A program made the translations under genes and the position numbers. DNA of 12,848 nucleotides from Thermoleophilia bacterium (GTDB lineage: Bacteria > Actinomycetota > Thermoleophilia > Gaiellales > Gaiellaceae), in NCBI GenBank assembly GCA_013362295.1, contig JABFWJ010000386.1:1-12848 (forward strand), given 5' to 3'. A model generated the notes under the pieces. The model searched no databases and was not told the origin of the DNA. It worked only from the letters and a program-made list of their open reading frames with translations. Below are positions 6,645 through 12,848 of this stretch, one piece after another. Every line of letters starts with the position of its first letter. Position 1 is the stretch's first letter.

Positions 6645-7436
6645 ATGAATGTTCACGCAGCACGCCACGTGGTGGTGATCGCGGGTGACCGTGTTCCCAC
6701 CTCCGACCTGGCCTCGGCGCTCGCCCGCCGCGCCGAGGCCGGGTCGATTCGAGTGACCGTCGTCTGTCCCGTCAGTGAACCCGCCGGCGGGCTTCTCGTC
6801 TATGAGGACTCGCGCCGCGACGCTGCGCGCGTCAGGCTCGAGCTGGCCCTCGACGCGATCCCCGGGACCGTGGGCTCCGCACGCGGCATCGTCGTCGCGG
6901 CGGGCCTCGAGAGCGCCGCGCGCGATGCGTGCGCACAGCTCTCACCCGATGAGCTCCTCCTCTGCGCCGAGCTTCCGCGCCGGCCGTTCGGCGGCGATAC
7001 TGCGCAGCGGCTCGAGCGCGCAACCGGTGTTCCCGTCGAGGTGATCGGCGGGGACGTCCCGGTGAAAGGAAGCGTCCAGTCGGTGCTGGCCGTCGCAAGC
7101 GGCAGCCTCCCCGGCGCAGCGCTGATCGATCGGATGCGCATGCGCTCGCGTATGTCCGCGGCGCGCTTCACGATCGCCTGCCCGACGGAGACCGACAACC
7201 CCCGCTTGCTCCAGCTCGCGACCAGGACGATCCGCGACGCAGGCATCGACGCGCGGGCGCACCTGGCTCATCCGAATGCATGTGTGGCCGCTCTGCACGC
7301 CGTGCAGGAAGGCTGTGTCGACGAGATCATCGTCGCGGTCGACGCGAGGACCCCGCGCCGCCGCCGCGCACGGCCGGACTGGATCGCGCGCGCGACGGGC
7401 CTGCCCGTCGACGCCGTGTTCGAGGAGGCCGCATGA
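6645..7436 (+). CDS. Tandem universal-stress-protein-like protein
   Basis: The 263-residue soluble protein has two similar alpha/beta halves. The first (about 8-137) has VVVIAGDRVP, IRVTVVCPV, ELLLCAELP, and GVPVEVIGG. The second (about 171-258) has RFTIACPTETDNPRLLQLAT, an AGIDARAHL strand, and VDEIIVAVDA, and ends RATGLPVDAVFEEAA. The second half matches the fold order of UspA-like domains in actinobacteria, where a DEIIV strand is followed by a basic segment and GLPV. The first half is more divergent. No clear GxxGS-type ATP loop is visible, so nucleotide binding is doubtful. No ribosome binding site precedes ATG 6645; GTG codons at 6669-6677 are alternatives. Its stop overlaps the ATG of the BTAD regulator, so the two are probably made together. 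Function is unknown. Confidence 0.6.
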   Translation: MNVHAARHVVVIAGDRVPTSDLASALARRAEAGSIRVTVVCPVSEPAGGLLVYEDSRRDAARVRLELALDAIPGTVGSARGIVVAAGLESAARDACAQLSPDELLLCAELPRRPFGGDTAQRLERATGVPVEVIGGDVPVKGSVQSVLAVASGSLPGAALIDRMRMRSRMSAARFTIACPTETDNPRLLQLATRTIRDAGIDARAHLAHPNACVAALHAVQEGCVDEIIVAVDARTPRRRRARPDWIARATGLPVDAVFEEAA

Positions 7437-9127
7437 CGATCGCGATCCGTCTCTTCGGGATGCTGTCGCTCGACGACGGCGAGCGGCTGCTCGGGCCGCG
7501 CGACTTCGGCGGCGTCAAGCCGAAGCAGCTCCTCGAGCTGCTGCTCTGCTCGCCCGGCGAACCGGTCTCGAAGGATCGCCTCGCCGAAGGGTTGTGGGGC
7601 GAGCGGCTCCCGCGCAACGTCGAGGCCACGCTCGAGACGTACGTGTCCGTGCTGCGCCGGTCGCTCGGCGACCGCGGCCGTGAGCTGGTCGTCACCGAAC
7701 CGCGCGCCTATCGCCTCGCCGCCGATCTGGTCGAGCTCGACGTTCTCGAGTTCGACTCGCTGCTGGAGCGCGCTGCCGGAGCCGCGGGCACGGCGGCCGC
7801 GCGGGCGCTCCTCGACGAGGCACTCGCACTCGCCGGCCGCGGTGAGATCCTCGCCGACGAGCCCTACGCCGACTGGGTCGCATCATTGCGGCGCCACTAC
7901 GGCGGCAAGGTGCTCTCGGCCCTCGTGGCCGCCGCCCAGGCCGCGTTGTCGCTGGCCGACGCCGGCGCCGCCCTCGCACACGCAGACGCCGCGCTCGCGC
8001 GGGACCGCTTTCACGAGCCCGCGCATCGCGCACGCATCCTTGCGCTGTACACGCTCGGCCGGCAGCACGACGCGCTCGACGCGTTCATGGCGTGCCGCCG
8101 GCTGCTCGACGAAGAGCTCGGGCTCGAGCCGATGCCCGAGACGCGAGCGCTCCAGAAGGCGATCCTCGCCCAGACCGACCCGGCACGGCTCGTCGCCGCG
8201 CCCGTCCCTCCGCCGGCCCCGACACAGCCGGAGGTTCTCGTCGGCCGCCGGCACGAGCTGAACGAGCTCGAGCGGGCTGCACGCGCCGGGCTCGCCGGCC
8301 CCGGCGCGCTGCTCGTCGTAGAGGGCGAGCCGGCGATCGGCAAGAGCACGCTGCTCGACGCGCTCGCCTCACGTCTGGAGGATGTACGCGTCGGCCGTGC
8401 ACGCTGCACGGCCGCCGAAAACAGCCTGCCCTACGTGCCGCTCCTCTCGGCAGTGCGCGCCGCGGTCGGCGACGACGAGCTCGCGATCGACGAGGAAGCG
8501 CCTCGTCTCGCGACGCTCGAGGCGCTCGCGACGATGCTGCGCGACCACGCGCCGCTCGCACTGGTGCTGGACGACGTCGACCGCAGCGACGACGCGACGA
8601 TCGCGGCGCTCTCGTATCTCCGGCGCCGCTGCGCGGACCTCCCGGTCGTGATCCTCGCCGCCGGTCGCCTGAACGACCTCGAGCCGACGGTTCGCCTCCG
8701 TCTCGAGGCGCTGACGCGCGACGAGCTCGAGGACGACGCGCTCTACGAGCAGACCGGCGGCCATCCGCAGCTCGTCCGGGCCGTTCTCGACGACGACCCG
8801 GGTCGCGCGGAGGCGCTCGCAGAGACGCTGCTGGCACGCTGCCGCGACTGCGGCCCGTTCGCCTACCGCATCCTCTTGACCGCGTCGATCCTCGACTCGC
8901 CGTTCGCGCCCGAGGACCTCGCGGACGTCCTCGACGTCGACCCGCTGGCCCTCGTCGAACAGCTCGAAGAGCTCTGCGACCTGAGACTCCTCGCGGCCGA
9001 CGGCGACCGTTTCCGCTTCCGGTACCCCCTCCTTCGGGAGGCGCTACGCCGATCGCTGACGCCCGCCCGGCGCCGGCTCCTGCACGCCCGAATCCCGTCC
9101 ACCGTCCCAGTCCGCCTCGCCGGCTGA
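7433..9127 (+). CDS. BTAD/SARP-type transcriptional regulator with AAA-type ATPase domain
   Basis: The 564-residue protein begins with a winged-helix DNA-binding domain (about 1-95; FGGVKPKQLLELLL, DRLAEGLWGE, ATLETYVSVLRRSLGD). A bacterial transcriptional activator domain of TPR-like helices follows (about 100-245; LYTLGRQHDALDAFMACRRL and EELGLEPMPETRALQ). After a Pro-rich linker comes an ATPase module with Walker A GEPAIGKST (298-306) and Walker B LVLDDVD (377-383). A helical C-terminal region ends the protein. It lacks the LuxR-type HTH and long TPR tail of larger MalT/SARP relatives. The start at ATG 7433 is supported by GAGGAGG at 7422-7428 and overlap with the preceding stop. The frame is open further upstream, but that would cover most of the preceding gene's 3' end. 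Target genes are unknown; the neighbouring USP-like and 76-residue genes are candidates. Confidence 0.85.
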   Translation: MTIAIRLFGMLSLDDGERLLGPRDFGGVKPKQLLELLLCSPGEPVSKDRLAEGLWGERLPRNVEATLETYVSVLRRSLGDRGRELVVTEPRAYRLAADLVELDVLEFDSLLERAAGAAGTAAARALLDEALALAGRGEILADEPYADWVASLRRHYGGKVLSALVAAAQAALSLADAGAALAHADAALARDRFHEPAHRARILALYTLGRQHDALDAFMACRRLLDEELGLEPMPETRALQKAILAQTDPARLVAAPVPPPAPTQPEVLVGRRHELNELERAARAGLAGPGALLVVEGEPAIGKSTLLDALASRLEDVRVGRARCTAAENSLPYVPLLSAVRAAVGDDELAIDEEAPRLATLEALATMLRDHAPLALVLDDVDRSDDATIAALSYLRRRCADLPVVILAAGRLNDLEPTVRLRLEALTRDELEDDALYEQTGGHPQLVRAVLDDDPGRAEALAETLLARCRDCGPFAYRILLTASILDSPFAPEDLADVLDVDPLALVEQLEELCDLRLLAADGDRFRFRYPLLREALRRSLTPARRRLLHARIPSTVPVRLAG

Positions 9128-9143
9128 CCGAGAGGAGCTCTCG

Positions 9144-9374
9144 ATGATCCGCATCCTGCACGAGCGCAAGAGCAGCGACCTGCACGTCATGCTCTTGTGG
9201 AACGCCAAGACCGATCGCGTCCACGTGTTGGTGCGCGACGAGGTGACGGGCGACAAGTTCATCGTCGTCCCCGACCCCGCGAAGGCGCTCGAGGCCTTCT
9301 ACCACCCGTTCTGCTTCGACGCGGCCGTCGAGGTGGACGGCGCCCCCGAGCTCGACACGCGCCTCGCAGCCTGA
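9144..9374 (+). CDS. Small conserved-looking protein, unknown function
   Basis: The 76-residue acidic protein has no signal peptide or membrane span. It begins MIRILHERKSSDLHVMLLWN, continues through RVHVLVRDEVTGDKFIVVPD, and ends with the helix KALEAFYHPFCFDAAVEVDG. The pattern of beta strands then a helix with YHPFCF looks like a small cytosolic domain. I recall similar short proteins downstream of BTAD-type regulators in actinobacteria, but with no assigned function. GAGGAG at 9132-9137 lies 6 bases before the ATG, and the gene follows the regulator by 16 bases, so it is probably in the same operon. Its stop is 2 bases from the stop of the convergent subtilase gene, leaving no space for a dedicated terminator. 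Confidence 0.75.
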   Translation: MIRILHERKSSDLHVMLLWNAKTDRVHVLVRDEVTGDKFIVVPDPAKALEAFYHPFCFDAAVEVDGAPELDTRLAA

Positions 9375-9376
9375 AG

Positions 9377-10663
9377 CTACAGGTCGAGTAGCGTTCCGAG
9401 GTCCGGGAGGTGCGGCCGCTTCGGATCGTTGATCAGGCTCGAGCCCGCAGCGCGCGCGGACGCGTAGCGGAAGGGGAGGCTGCAGCGCGCGGCGATCTCC
9501 CCCGCGACCTTCGGCGCCGCGAACGAGGTCCCGCTCCAGAGCGCCCACCCGTCGAAGAAGGGCGCCACCGCGCCCGGGTTGGTCTGCTCGTTGTAGCGCG
9601 GGAACGGCCCGACCACGTCGACGGCGGACGTGCAGACGTCGACCCACCAGCCGAAGTTGCTGAACGGCGCCTGCTGACCGCGGTCGTCGACTGCGCCGAC
9701 GGAGACCACGCGCTTGAACGCCGCGGGCCACATGGGCCGGGACGCGCCGTTGTTGCCGGCGGCCGCCACGACCGCGGTCTGCGGCCGCAGCTTCTGCAAC
9801 GCCGCGTTCAGGGACCACGGGACATGGTCGCCGTCCGTGTAGCCCCCGAGCGAGAGGTTGATCACGTCCGCTTCGGGGTGATCGAGGATCGCCTGTGCGA
9901 TGTCGTGCTCGGTGCCGTAGCCCGCCGGTCCGAGGACCTCGACGACCTCGACGCTCGCGCAGGGAGCGTGCCGCAGGATGCAGCCGGCGACGAACGTCCC
10001 GTGTCCGGCCTCGTAGTCGATCTGGCCGTCCTTCGGCTGCGCGTCGAGCTCGGGCGTCCCCGTCGACCGCACCCGTTGGTCCATCACAGGGTGGACGTTC
10101 CGGGTGTATCCCGTGTCGATCACCACGACGCGCACACCCTTGCCGCGGCCGCGGCCGCGCATCAGCCGCTCGATGAGCGAGTCGCGGGAAGTCCGCCCGC
10201 CGCTGCCCGCCGGATTGGCGGCAGCCGATCCGCCGCCCTCGTACTCGGGGACGGAAGGCCGTGCTGGCCCGTACGGGCCGCCTTCGTACTCCGGCTCGCC
10301 GCTCAGGACGTGGTTGGGGCCGACGCGGAGCGCCGGCTGCTTGCCGTTCCCGCCGCGATCCTGCGGTTGGTCGGCGGCGCGCACGCGCGCGAGGATCTCC
10401 GGGACCTGCAACCTGGATGCGTCCTGGCCGGAGCCGAGGCGGAGGCGAACGACGCCCAGCTTGCCGGCGTGATCGTGGTCGACCTTGATGTCGAGCGGCG
10501 CGAGCACGCGCTCGAGGCGGGGAAAGTCCGCCTCGACCACGAGGAGCTCGTCCTTGGCGTAGAAATAGCCGCCGCGCTCGTCGTCGTGGCTGCCGATCGG
10601 CGAGTCGGGGCCCTCGAGCCATCTGGTCCGGCGGTCGAGGGCAGTGCTTTCCCGCTCATTCAC
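9377..10663 (-). CDS. Intracellular subtilisin-like serine protease (S8 family)
   Basis: The 428-residue protein carries the complete subtilase triad: D183 in VVVIDTGYT, H221 in GHGTFVAG, and S380 in SGTSFAAPKVAG. The oxyanion Asn is N304 in AAAGNNGAS. There is no signal peptide or membrane span, so it likely acts in the cytosol. An N-terminal domain (about 30-120) ends in VGPNHVLSGEPEY, a segment seen in cytosolic actinobacterial subtilases. It is followed by a Gly/Pro-rich linker with PEYEGG twice (about 124-143). This region may be a propeptide or inhibitory domain. The frame is open far upstream, but that part overlaps the divergent sigma gene. The GTG at 10663-10661 is preceded by a TATTAT box at leaderless spacing. 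The protease is divergent from the ECF sigma factor and is probably functionally linked to it. Its substrate is unknown. Confidence 0.88.
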   Translation of the reverse strand: MNERESTALDRRTRWLEGPDSPIGSHDDERGGYFYAKDELLVVEADFPRLERVLAPLDIKVDHDHAGKLGVVRLRLGSGQDASRLQVPEILARVRAADQPQDRGGNGKQPALRVGPNHVLSGEPEYEGGPYGPARPSVPEYEGGGSAAANPAGSGGRTSRDSLIERLMRGRGRGKGVRVVVIDTGYTRNVHPVMDQRVRSTGTPELDAQPKDGQIDYEAGHGTFVAGCILRHAPCASVEVVEVLGPAGYGTEHDIAQAILDHPEADVINLSLGGYTDGDHVPWSLNAALQKLRPQTAVVAAAGNNGASRPMWPAAFKRVVSVGAVDDRGQQAPFSNFGWWVDVCTSAVDVVGPFPRYNEQTNPGAVAPFFDGWALWSGTSFAAPKVAGEIAARCSLPFRYASARAAGSSLINDPKRPHLPDLGTLLDL

Positions 10664-10675
10664 GCTGTGATAATA
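10664..10675 (-). promoter_or_regulatory. Leaderless-type promoter box for the subtilase gene
   Basis: On the minus strand, TATTAT (10675-10670) ends 6 bases before the GTG start. A transcript starting about 6-7 bases after a -10 box would begin at the start codon itself, as in many leaderless actinobacterial genes. No ribosome binding site is visible, which fits. No clear -35 box is present. Confidence 0.5.
10669..10674 (+). promoter_or_regulatory. Possible -10 box for the ECF sigma gene
   Basis: GATAAT on the plus strand overlaps the minus-strand TATTAT box. It would give a short leader of roughly 28 bases before the ATG at 10709. No convincing -35 element or ribosome binding site accompanies it. 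The overlap suggests the two divergent genes could compete for or share one AT-rich promoter block. Confidence 0.3.
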
Positions 10676-10708
10676 CGAGAGGCGTCGGGCACGTGAATTG
10701 CCGCCACG

Positions 10709-11281
10709 ATGAGCCGACCCGAACAACACCCGCCGTCGACAACCGGGCTCAATGAGCTCGTGCGTGCCGCTGCCGAGGGGGACCAGCAGGCGTGGGATGC
10801 GCTCGTCGACCGGTTCGCCGGGCTTGTGTGGGCGATCGCGCGTGCGCACCGGCTCTCCCCGGCGGACGCGGCCGACGTCAGCCAGACGACGTGGCTGCGC
10901 CTCGTCGAGCATCTCGGGCGCATCCGCGACCCCGAGCGGGTCGGAGCCTGGCTCGCCGCCACCGCACGGCACGAGTGCCTGCGCGTGATCCGCCACGCCG
11001 GCCGGTTCGTCGCCGACGGTGACGTCGATCTCGACGCCGTCGGGACCGAGCCCGAGCCGGCGGCACTGTTGCTCGCCACCGAGCGGACGGCCGCGCTGTG
11101 GCGGGCCGTCGAGGCGCTTCCCGAGCGCTGCCGGATGCTGATCCGCGTCCTGATGGCAGATCCGCCGCCGAGCTACGAAGACGTCGCCGAAGCCTTCGAC
11201 ATGCCGATCGGCAGCATCGGCCCGACTCGCGCCCGGTGCCTCGAGCAGCTGAAACGCCGGCCCGAAATTGCCGGTATCTAG
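10709..11281 (+). CDS. ECF-type RNA polymerase sigma factor
   Basis: The 190-residue protein has the two-domain layout of extracytoplasmic-function sigma factors. Region sigma-2 (about 15-98) includes GDQQAWDALVDRFAGLVWAI, ADAADVSQTTWLRLVEHLG, RDPERVGAWLAATARHE, and CLRVIR. An acidic linker (about 102-122) is followed by sigma-4 (about 125-183) with VEALPERCRMLIRVL, PPSYEDVAEAFDMPIGSIG, and PTRARCLEQLKR, the helix-turn-helix that reads the -35 element. No anti-sigma factor with a membrane span is visible nearby. The following 155-residue soluble protein is the closest candidate for a regulator. It is divergent from the subtilase and upstream of a TPR protein. From memory, this order recurs in actinobacteria. 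No ribosome binding site precedes the ATG. Confidence 0.92.
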   Translation: MSRPEQHPPSTTGLNELVRAAAEGDQQAWDALVDRFAGLVWAIARAHRLSPADAADVSQTTWLRLVEHLGRIRDPERVGAWLAATARHECLRVIRHAGRFVADGDVDLDAVGTEPEPAALLLATERTAALWRAVEALPERCRMLIRVLMADPPPSYEDVAEAFDMPIGSIGPTRARCLEQLKRRPEIAGI

Positions 11282-11329
11282 GGGGTCGGTGAGCGCTCTT
11301 CTTCCACGACGAACGGCACCGACGAACTC

Positions 11330-11335
11330 AAGGAG
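11330..11335 (+). promoter_or_regulatory. Strong ribosome binding site for a 17-codon ORF
   Basis: AAGGAG lies 5 bases before GTG 11341. It is about 55 bases from the ATG of the next annotated gene (11391), too far to serve it directly, so it most likely drives the short ORF. Confidence 0.6.
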
Positions 11336-11340
11336 ACATC

Positions 11341-11394
11341 GTGCAGACCCACTGGCGGGCGGCAACGAGCGAAACGGCAGGTGAGACCAGATGA
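11341..11394 (+). CDS. 17-residue small ORF upstream of the 155-residue protein
   Basis: GTG 11341 to TGA 11392-11394 encodes MQTHWRAATSETAGETR. It has the best ribosome binding site of this cluster, AAGGAG at 5-base spacing. Its TGA overlaps the ATG of the next gene as ATGA, the same coupling used elsewhere in the window. The reading frame differs from that of the next gene, so it is not an N-terminal extension. It could be a coupling leader that loads ribosomes for the 155-residue gene, or a functional peptide, possibly a substrate of the nearby protease. Only its position and signals support it; at this length coding cannot be proved. Confidence 0.45.
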   Translation: MQTHWRAATSETAGETR

Positions 11395-11858
11395 ACGCGG
11401 GCGATACACACAACGAAGACTTCCTGGCGGAGCTGCGCGTGGCGGGACTCGTGGTCGATCCGGTCCCGGAGCGGGTCACGTTCGCCGCCAAGGCGAGTCT
11501 GGCCTGGCGGACGATCGACGCGGAGCTGGCGGAACTGACCTACGACTCGGCGCTCGACCCTGATCGGCTCACACTCGTCCGCGGCGCCGCTGCGGCCCGC
11601 ATCCTGACTTTCTCGGCGTCCGACCTGACGGTCGACATCGAGGTGGAAGAAACGGGCCGCGACCTGCGGCTGATCGGCGAGCTCGCTCCCGCGCAGCACG
11701 CCGTCGTCGGAGTCCGCCACGCCGAGGGGACGACCGAGGTGGAGACGGACGAGGATGGCCGGTTCCGCATCGGGCCCATTCCCGCCGGGCCAATCGCTCT
11801 CAGCCTCCGTCTTGCGGCCGGTGGTATGACCGTTCAGACGGAGTGGATAACGCTGTAG
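11391..11858 (+). CDS. ECF-linked protein with carboxypeptidase-regulatory-like C-terminal domain
   Basis: The 155-residue soluble protein has an N-terminal helical part with FLAELRVAGLVVDPVPERVT and the segment SLAWRTIDAELAELTYDSAL (about 36-55). A beta-rich C-terminal half (about 75-155) follows. Its VDIEVEETGRDLRLIGELAP, VETDEDGRFRIGPIPAGPIA and closing TEWITL resemble a carboxypeptidase-regulatory-like (transthyretin-type) domain. It lacks a signal peptide and membrane span. The AWRTIDAELAEL segment is one I recall in proteins encoded beside ECF sigma factors in actinobacteria, so it may sense or restrain the sigma factor, though this is inference. A weak ribosome binding site, AGGTGAG at 11379-11385, is available, and translation is probably coupled to the 17-codon ORF by ATGA. 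Its 3' end overlaps the TPR gene by 16 bases. Confidence 0.75.
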   Translation: MNAGDTHNEDFLAELRVAGLVVDPVPERVTFAAKASLAWRTIDAELAELTYDSALDPDRLTLVRGAAAARILTFSASDLTVDIEVEETGRDLRLIGELAPAQHAVVGVRHAEGTTEVETDEDGRFRIGPIPAGPIALSLRLAAGGMTVQTEWITL

Positions 11859-12848
11859 CTGCAGCGGAATCGAAGGCGCGCCGGGGGGCACACGACGCGG
11901 TCCTCCTCGCGCGCACCAATCCGCGCCGCGCAATCACGCTGGCCGCGGCGGCCGTTAGCGGCGGCGCGGTCAGCGAGGACTGGGCGGCTGTCTCGACCGC
12001 GGAGCGCGCGCTGGGCCTCGCGTCGCGCGAGCTGCGCGACATCGTCGGGGCCCTGTCCCACCTGCGCCGGGCCGTGACGGTCGCCGACGAGCACCAGCTC
12101 GAGTACGAGGCCGCCGAGGCACGCTTGAGCCTGTCGCTGACGCTCGCGTTCGCCGGCGACAACCGCGGTGCGCTCCGGGAGGTCGAGGCGGCCTCGGTCC
12201 TCGCGACGGGGCGCGAAGCGGCGCGTCTCGAGATGCAGCGGGCGCTCATCCTCCAGCGCCTCGGACGGCATGAGGACGCGCTCCGCGGCTACCGGCAGGC
12301 CCTTCCCGCCCTGCGGCGTGCCGGCGACCGCTTGTGGGAGGCTCGGTTGCTCAACAACCGCGGCGTCCTCCGGGCATTCCTCGGCGATTGGAAGGCCGCG
12401 GAAACCGATCTCGTGCGTGCGGAGCAGCTCTACGAAGGACTGGGCCAAGAGCTCGCGCGGGCCCGCGTCCACCACAACCTTGGATTCGCCGCGGGCCGCC
12501 GCGGTGACGTGCCGGCCGCACTCGCCTGGTTCGACCGGGCCGACGACTATCTGCGCGCGCACGACATCCCGCGTGCGGCGCGCCTCACCGACCGGTGCGA
12601 GGTGCTGCTCTCGGCGCGTCTGATCCGCGAGGCGCGGCGGACGGCCGAACAGGCGGTCGCCGAGCTCGAGCGGAGGCACCTCGCCTCCGACCTCGCGGAA
12701 GCCCGGCTCGTGCTGGCAGAGGCCGCCTTGCTGGAAGGAGATTTCACGCTCGCCAGGGCCGAAGCCGAGCGTGCGCGGCGCGCGTTCGGCCGGCAGCAGC
12801 GCGGGCCGTGGGCGGCGCTCGCACGCCATGCCGCGCTGCGCGCGGCCT
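11843..12848 (+). CDS. TPR protein, probable N-terminal half of a TPR-CHAT protein (3'-truncated)
   Basis: The frame is open from GTG 11843 to the right edge, giving 335 residues without a stop. It is rich in Ala, Arg and Leu and made of tetratricopeptide-like helix pairs. Examples are LILQRLGRHEDALRGYRQAL (about 135-155), NNRGVLRAFLGDWKAAETDL (171-190), and HHNLGFAAGRRGDVPAALAW (210-229). Further on come TDRCEVLLSARLIREARRTA and ALLEGDFTLARAEAERARRA. These repeats look very like the N-terminal region of actinobacterial proteins that end in a CHAT domain, a caspase-like cysteine protease. The CHAT part itself would lie beyond the window and is not seen. The start overlaps the previous gene by 16 bases with only a weak ribosome binding site (GGAG touching the start), so coupling is likely and the exact start is uncertain. 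Confidence 0.8.
   Translation, partial: MDNAVAAAESKARRGAHDAVLLARTNPRRAITLAAAAVSGGAVSEDWAAVSTAERALGLASRELRDIVGALSHLRRAVTVADEHQLEYEAAEARLSLSLTLAFAGDNRGALREVEAASVLATGREAARLEMQRALILQRLGRHEDALRGYRQALPALRRAGDRLWEARLLNNRGVLRAFLGDWKAAETDLVRAEQLYEGLGQELARARVHHNLGFAAGRRGDVPAALAWFDRADDYLRAHDIPRAARLTDRCEVLLSARLIREARRTAEQAVAELERRHLASDLAEARLVLAEAALLEGDFTLARAEAERARRAFGRQQRGPWAALARHAALRAA

Noticed and set aside
6640..6645. Perfect TTGACA that looks like a -35 box
   Set aside because: It touches the ATG at 6645 and no -10-like hexamer lies 16-18 bases downstream; the sequence there is GC-rich coding DNA.
7280..7432. Upstream extension of the BTAD regulator
   Set aside because: The frame is open, but this part is antisense-like in composition, overlaps the USP-like gene, and lacks homology; ATG 7433 has a good ribosome site and starts directly with the conserved domain.
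8085..10622. Long Arg-rich minus-strand ORF of 845 codons
   Set aside because: It is antisense to the BTAD regulator and out of frame with the subtilase, with Arg/Ala/Gly-biased composition typical of shadow frames in GC-rich DNA.
11307..11327. Direct repeat CGACGAAC at 11307-11314 and 11320-11327 as an operator or sigma target
   Set aside because: An 8-base repeat in GC-rich sequence can arise by chance, and no matching -10 partner or second locus in the window supports it.
11289..11384. Alternative 31-residue ORF starting GTG 11289
   Set aside because: It has no good ribosome binding site (only a G-run nearby) and no coupling to the next gene. The overlapping 17-codon ORF has both.
9377..11491. 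A 704-residue reading of the subtilase frame starting far upstream
   Set aside because: Its first 276 residues are antisense to the sigma factor gene and show only GC-rich frame openness; protein features begin at the GTG at 10663.
1..12848. CRISPR arrays, tRNA or rRNA genes, insertion sequences
   Set aside because: No regularly spaced repeats, cloverleaf-like sequences, rRNA signatures, transposase motifs or terminal inverted repeats with target duplications were seen.

Overview
The window is very GC-rich DNA, dense with genes whose starts and stops overlap (ATGA/GTGA junctions). The gene families point to a high-GC actinobacterium, probably a deep-branching lineage such as the Thermoleophilia. 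The evidence is a SARP/BTAD-type regulator and a typically actinobacterial cluster of ECF sigma factor, TPR protein and subtilase. That placement is inference; no rRNA or other phylogenetic marker is present.

Bases 2-6496 hold one tightly coupled plus-strand operon for c-type cytochrome maturation (System I, Ccm). It contains the end of an unidentified protein, then ccmC, ccmD, hemA (glutamyl-tRNA reductase, the committed step of heme synthesis), ccmE, ccmF, a short ccmI-like gene, ccmG, ccmH, and an exported AHG/WHD protein. ccmA and ccmB are not in the window. Several heme-handling motifs depart from the textbook form. CcmE has CxxxY in place of HxxxY, CcmC has WGVWWTWS in place of WGxWWxWD, and the CcmF WWD segment reads WGGYFAWDPVEN. 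The operon nevertheless keeps CcmG and CcmH. With hemA inside, it joins heme synthesis to heme delivery.

Bases 6497-6644 are intergenic and relatively AT-rich. They carry four phased copies of an 11-bp quasi-palindrome, GAAYCWGRTTC, which together also fold into one long imperfect hairpin (6504-6578).

Bases 6645-9374 hold a second plus-strand group: a protein with two domains resembling the universal stress protein fold, an overlapping BTAD/AAA-type regulator, and a conserved-looking 76-residue protein. Its last stop codon lies 2 bp from the stop of the convergent subtilase gene.

Bases 9377-12848 hold a probable signalling or proteolysis system. An intracellular subtilisin-like protease on the minus strand is divergent from an ECF sigma factor on the plus strand, across a 45-bp gap with a leaderless-type promoter. 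The sigma gene is followed by a well-primed 17-codon ORF, a 155-residue protein with a carboxypeptidase-regulatory-like C-terminus, and a large TPR protein that leaves the window. The TPR protein resembles the N-terminal half of actinobacterial TPR-CHAT (caspase-like) proteins. A sigma factor, a subtilase and a putative TPR-CHAT protease side by side make this the most interesting part of the window.
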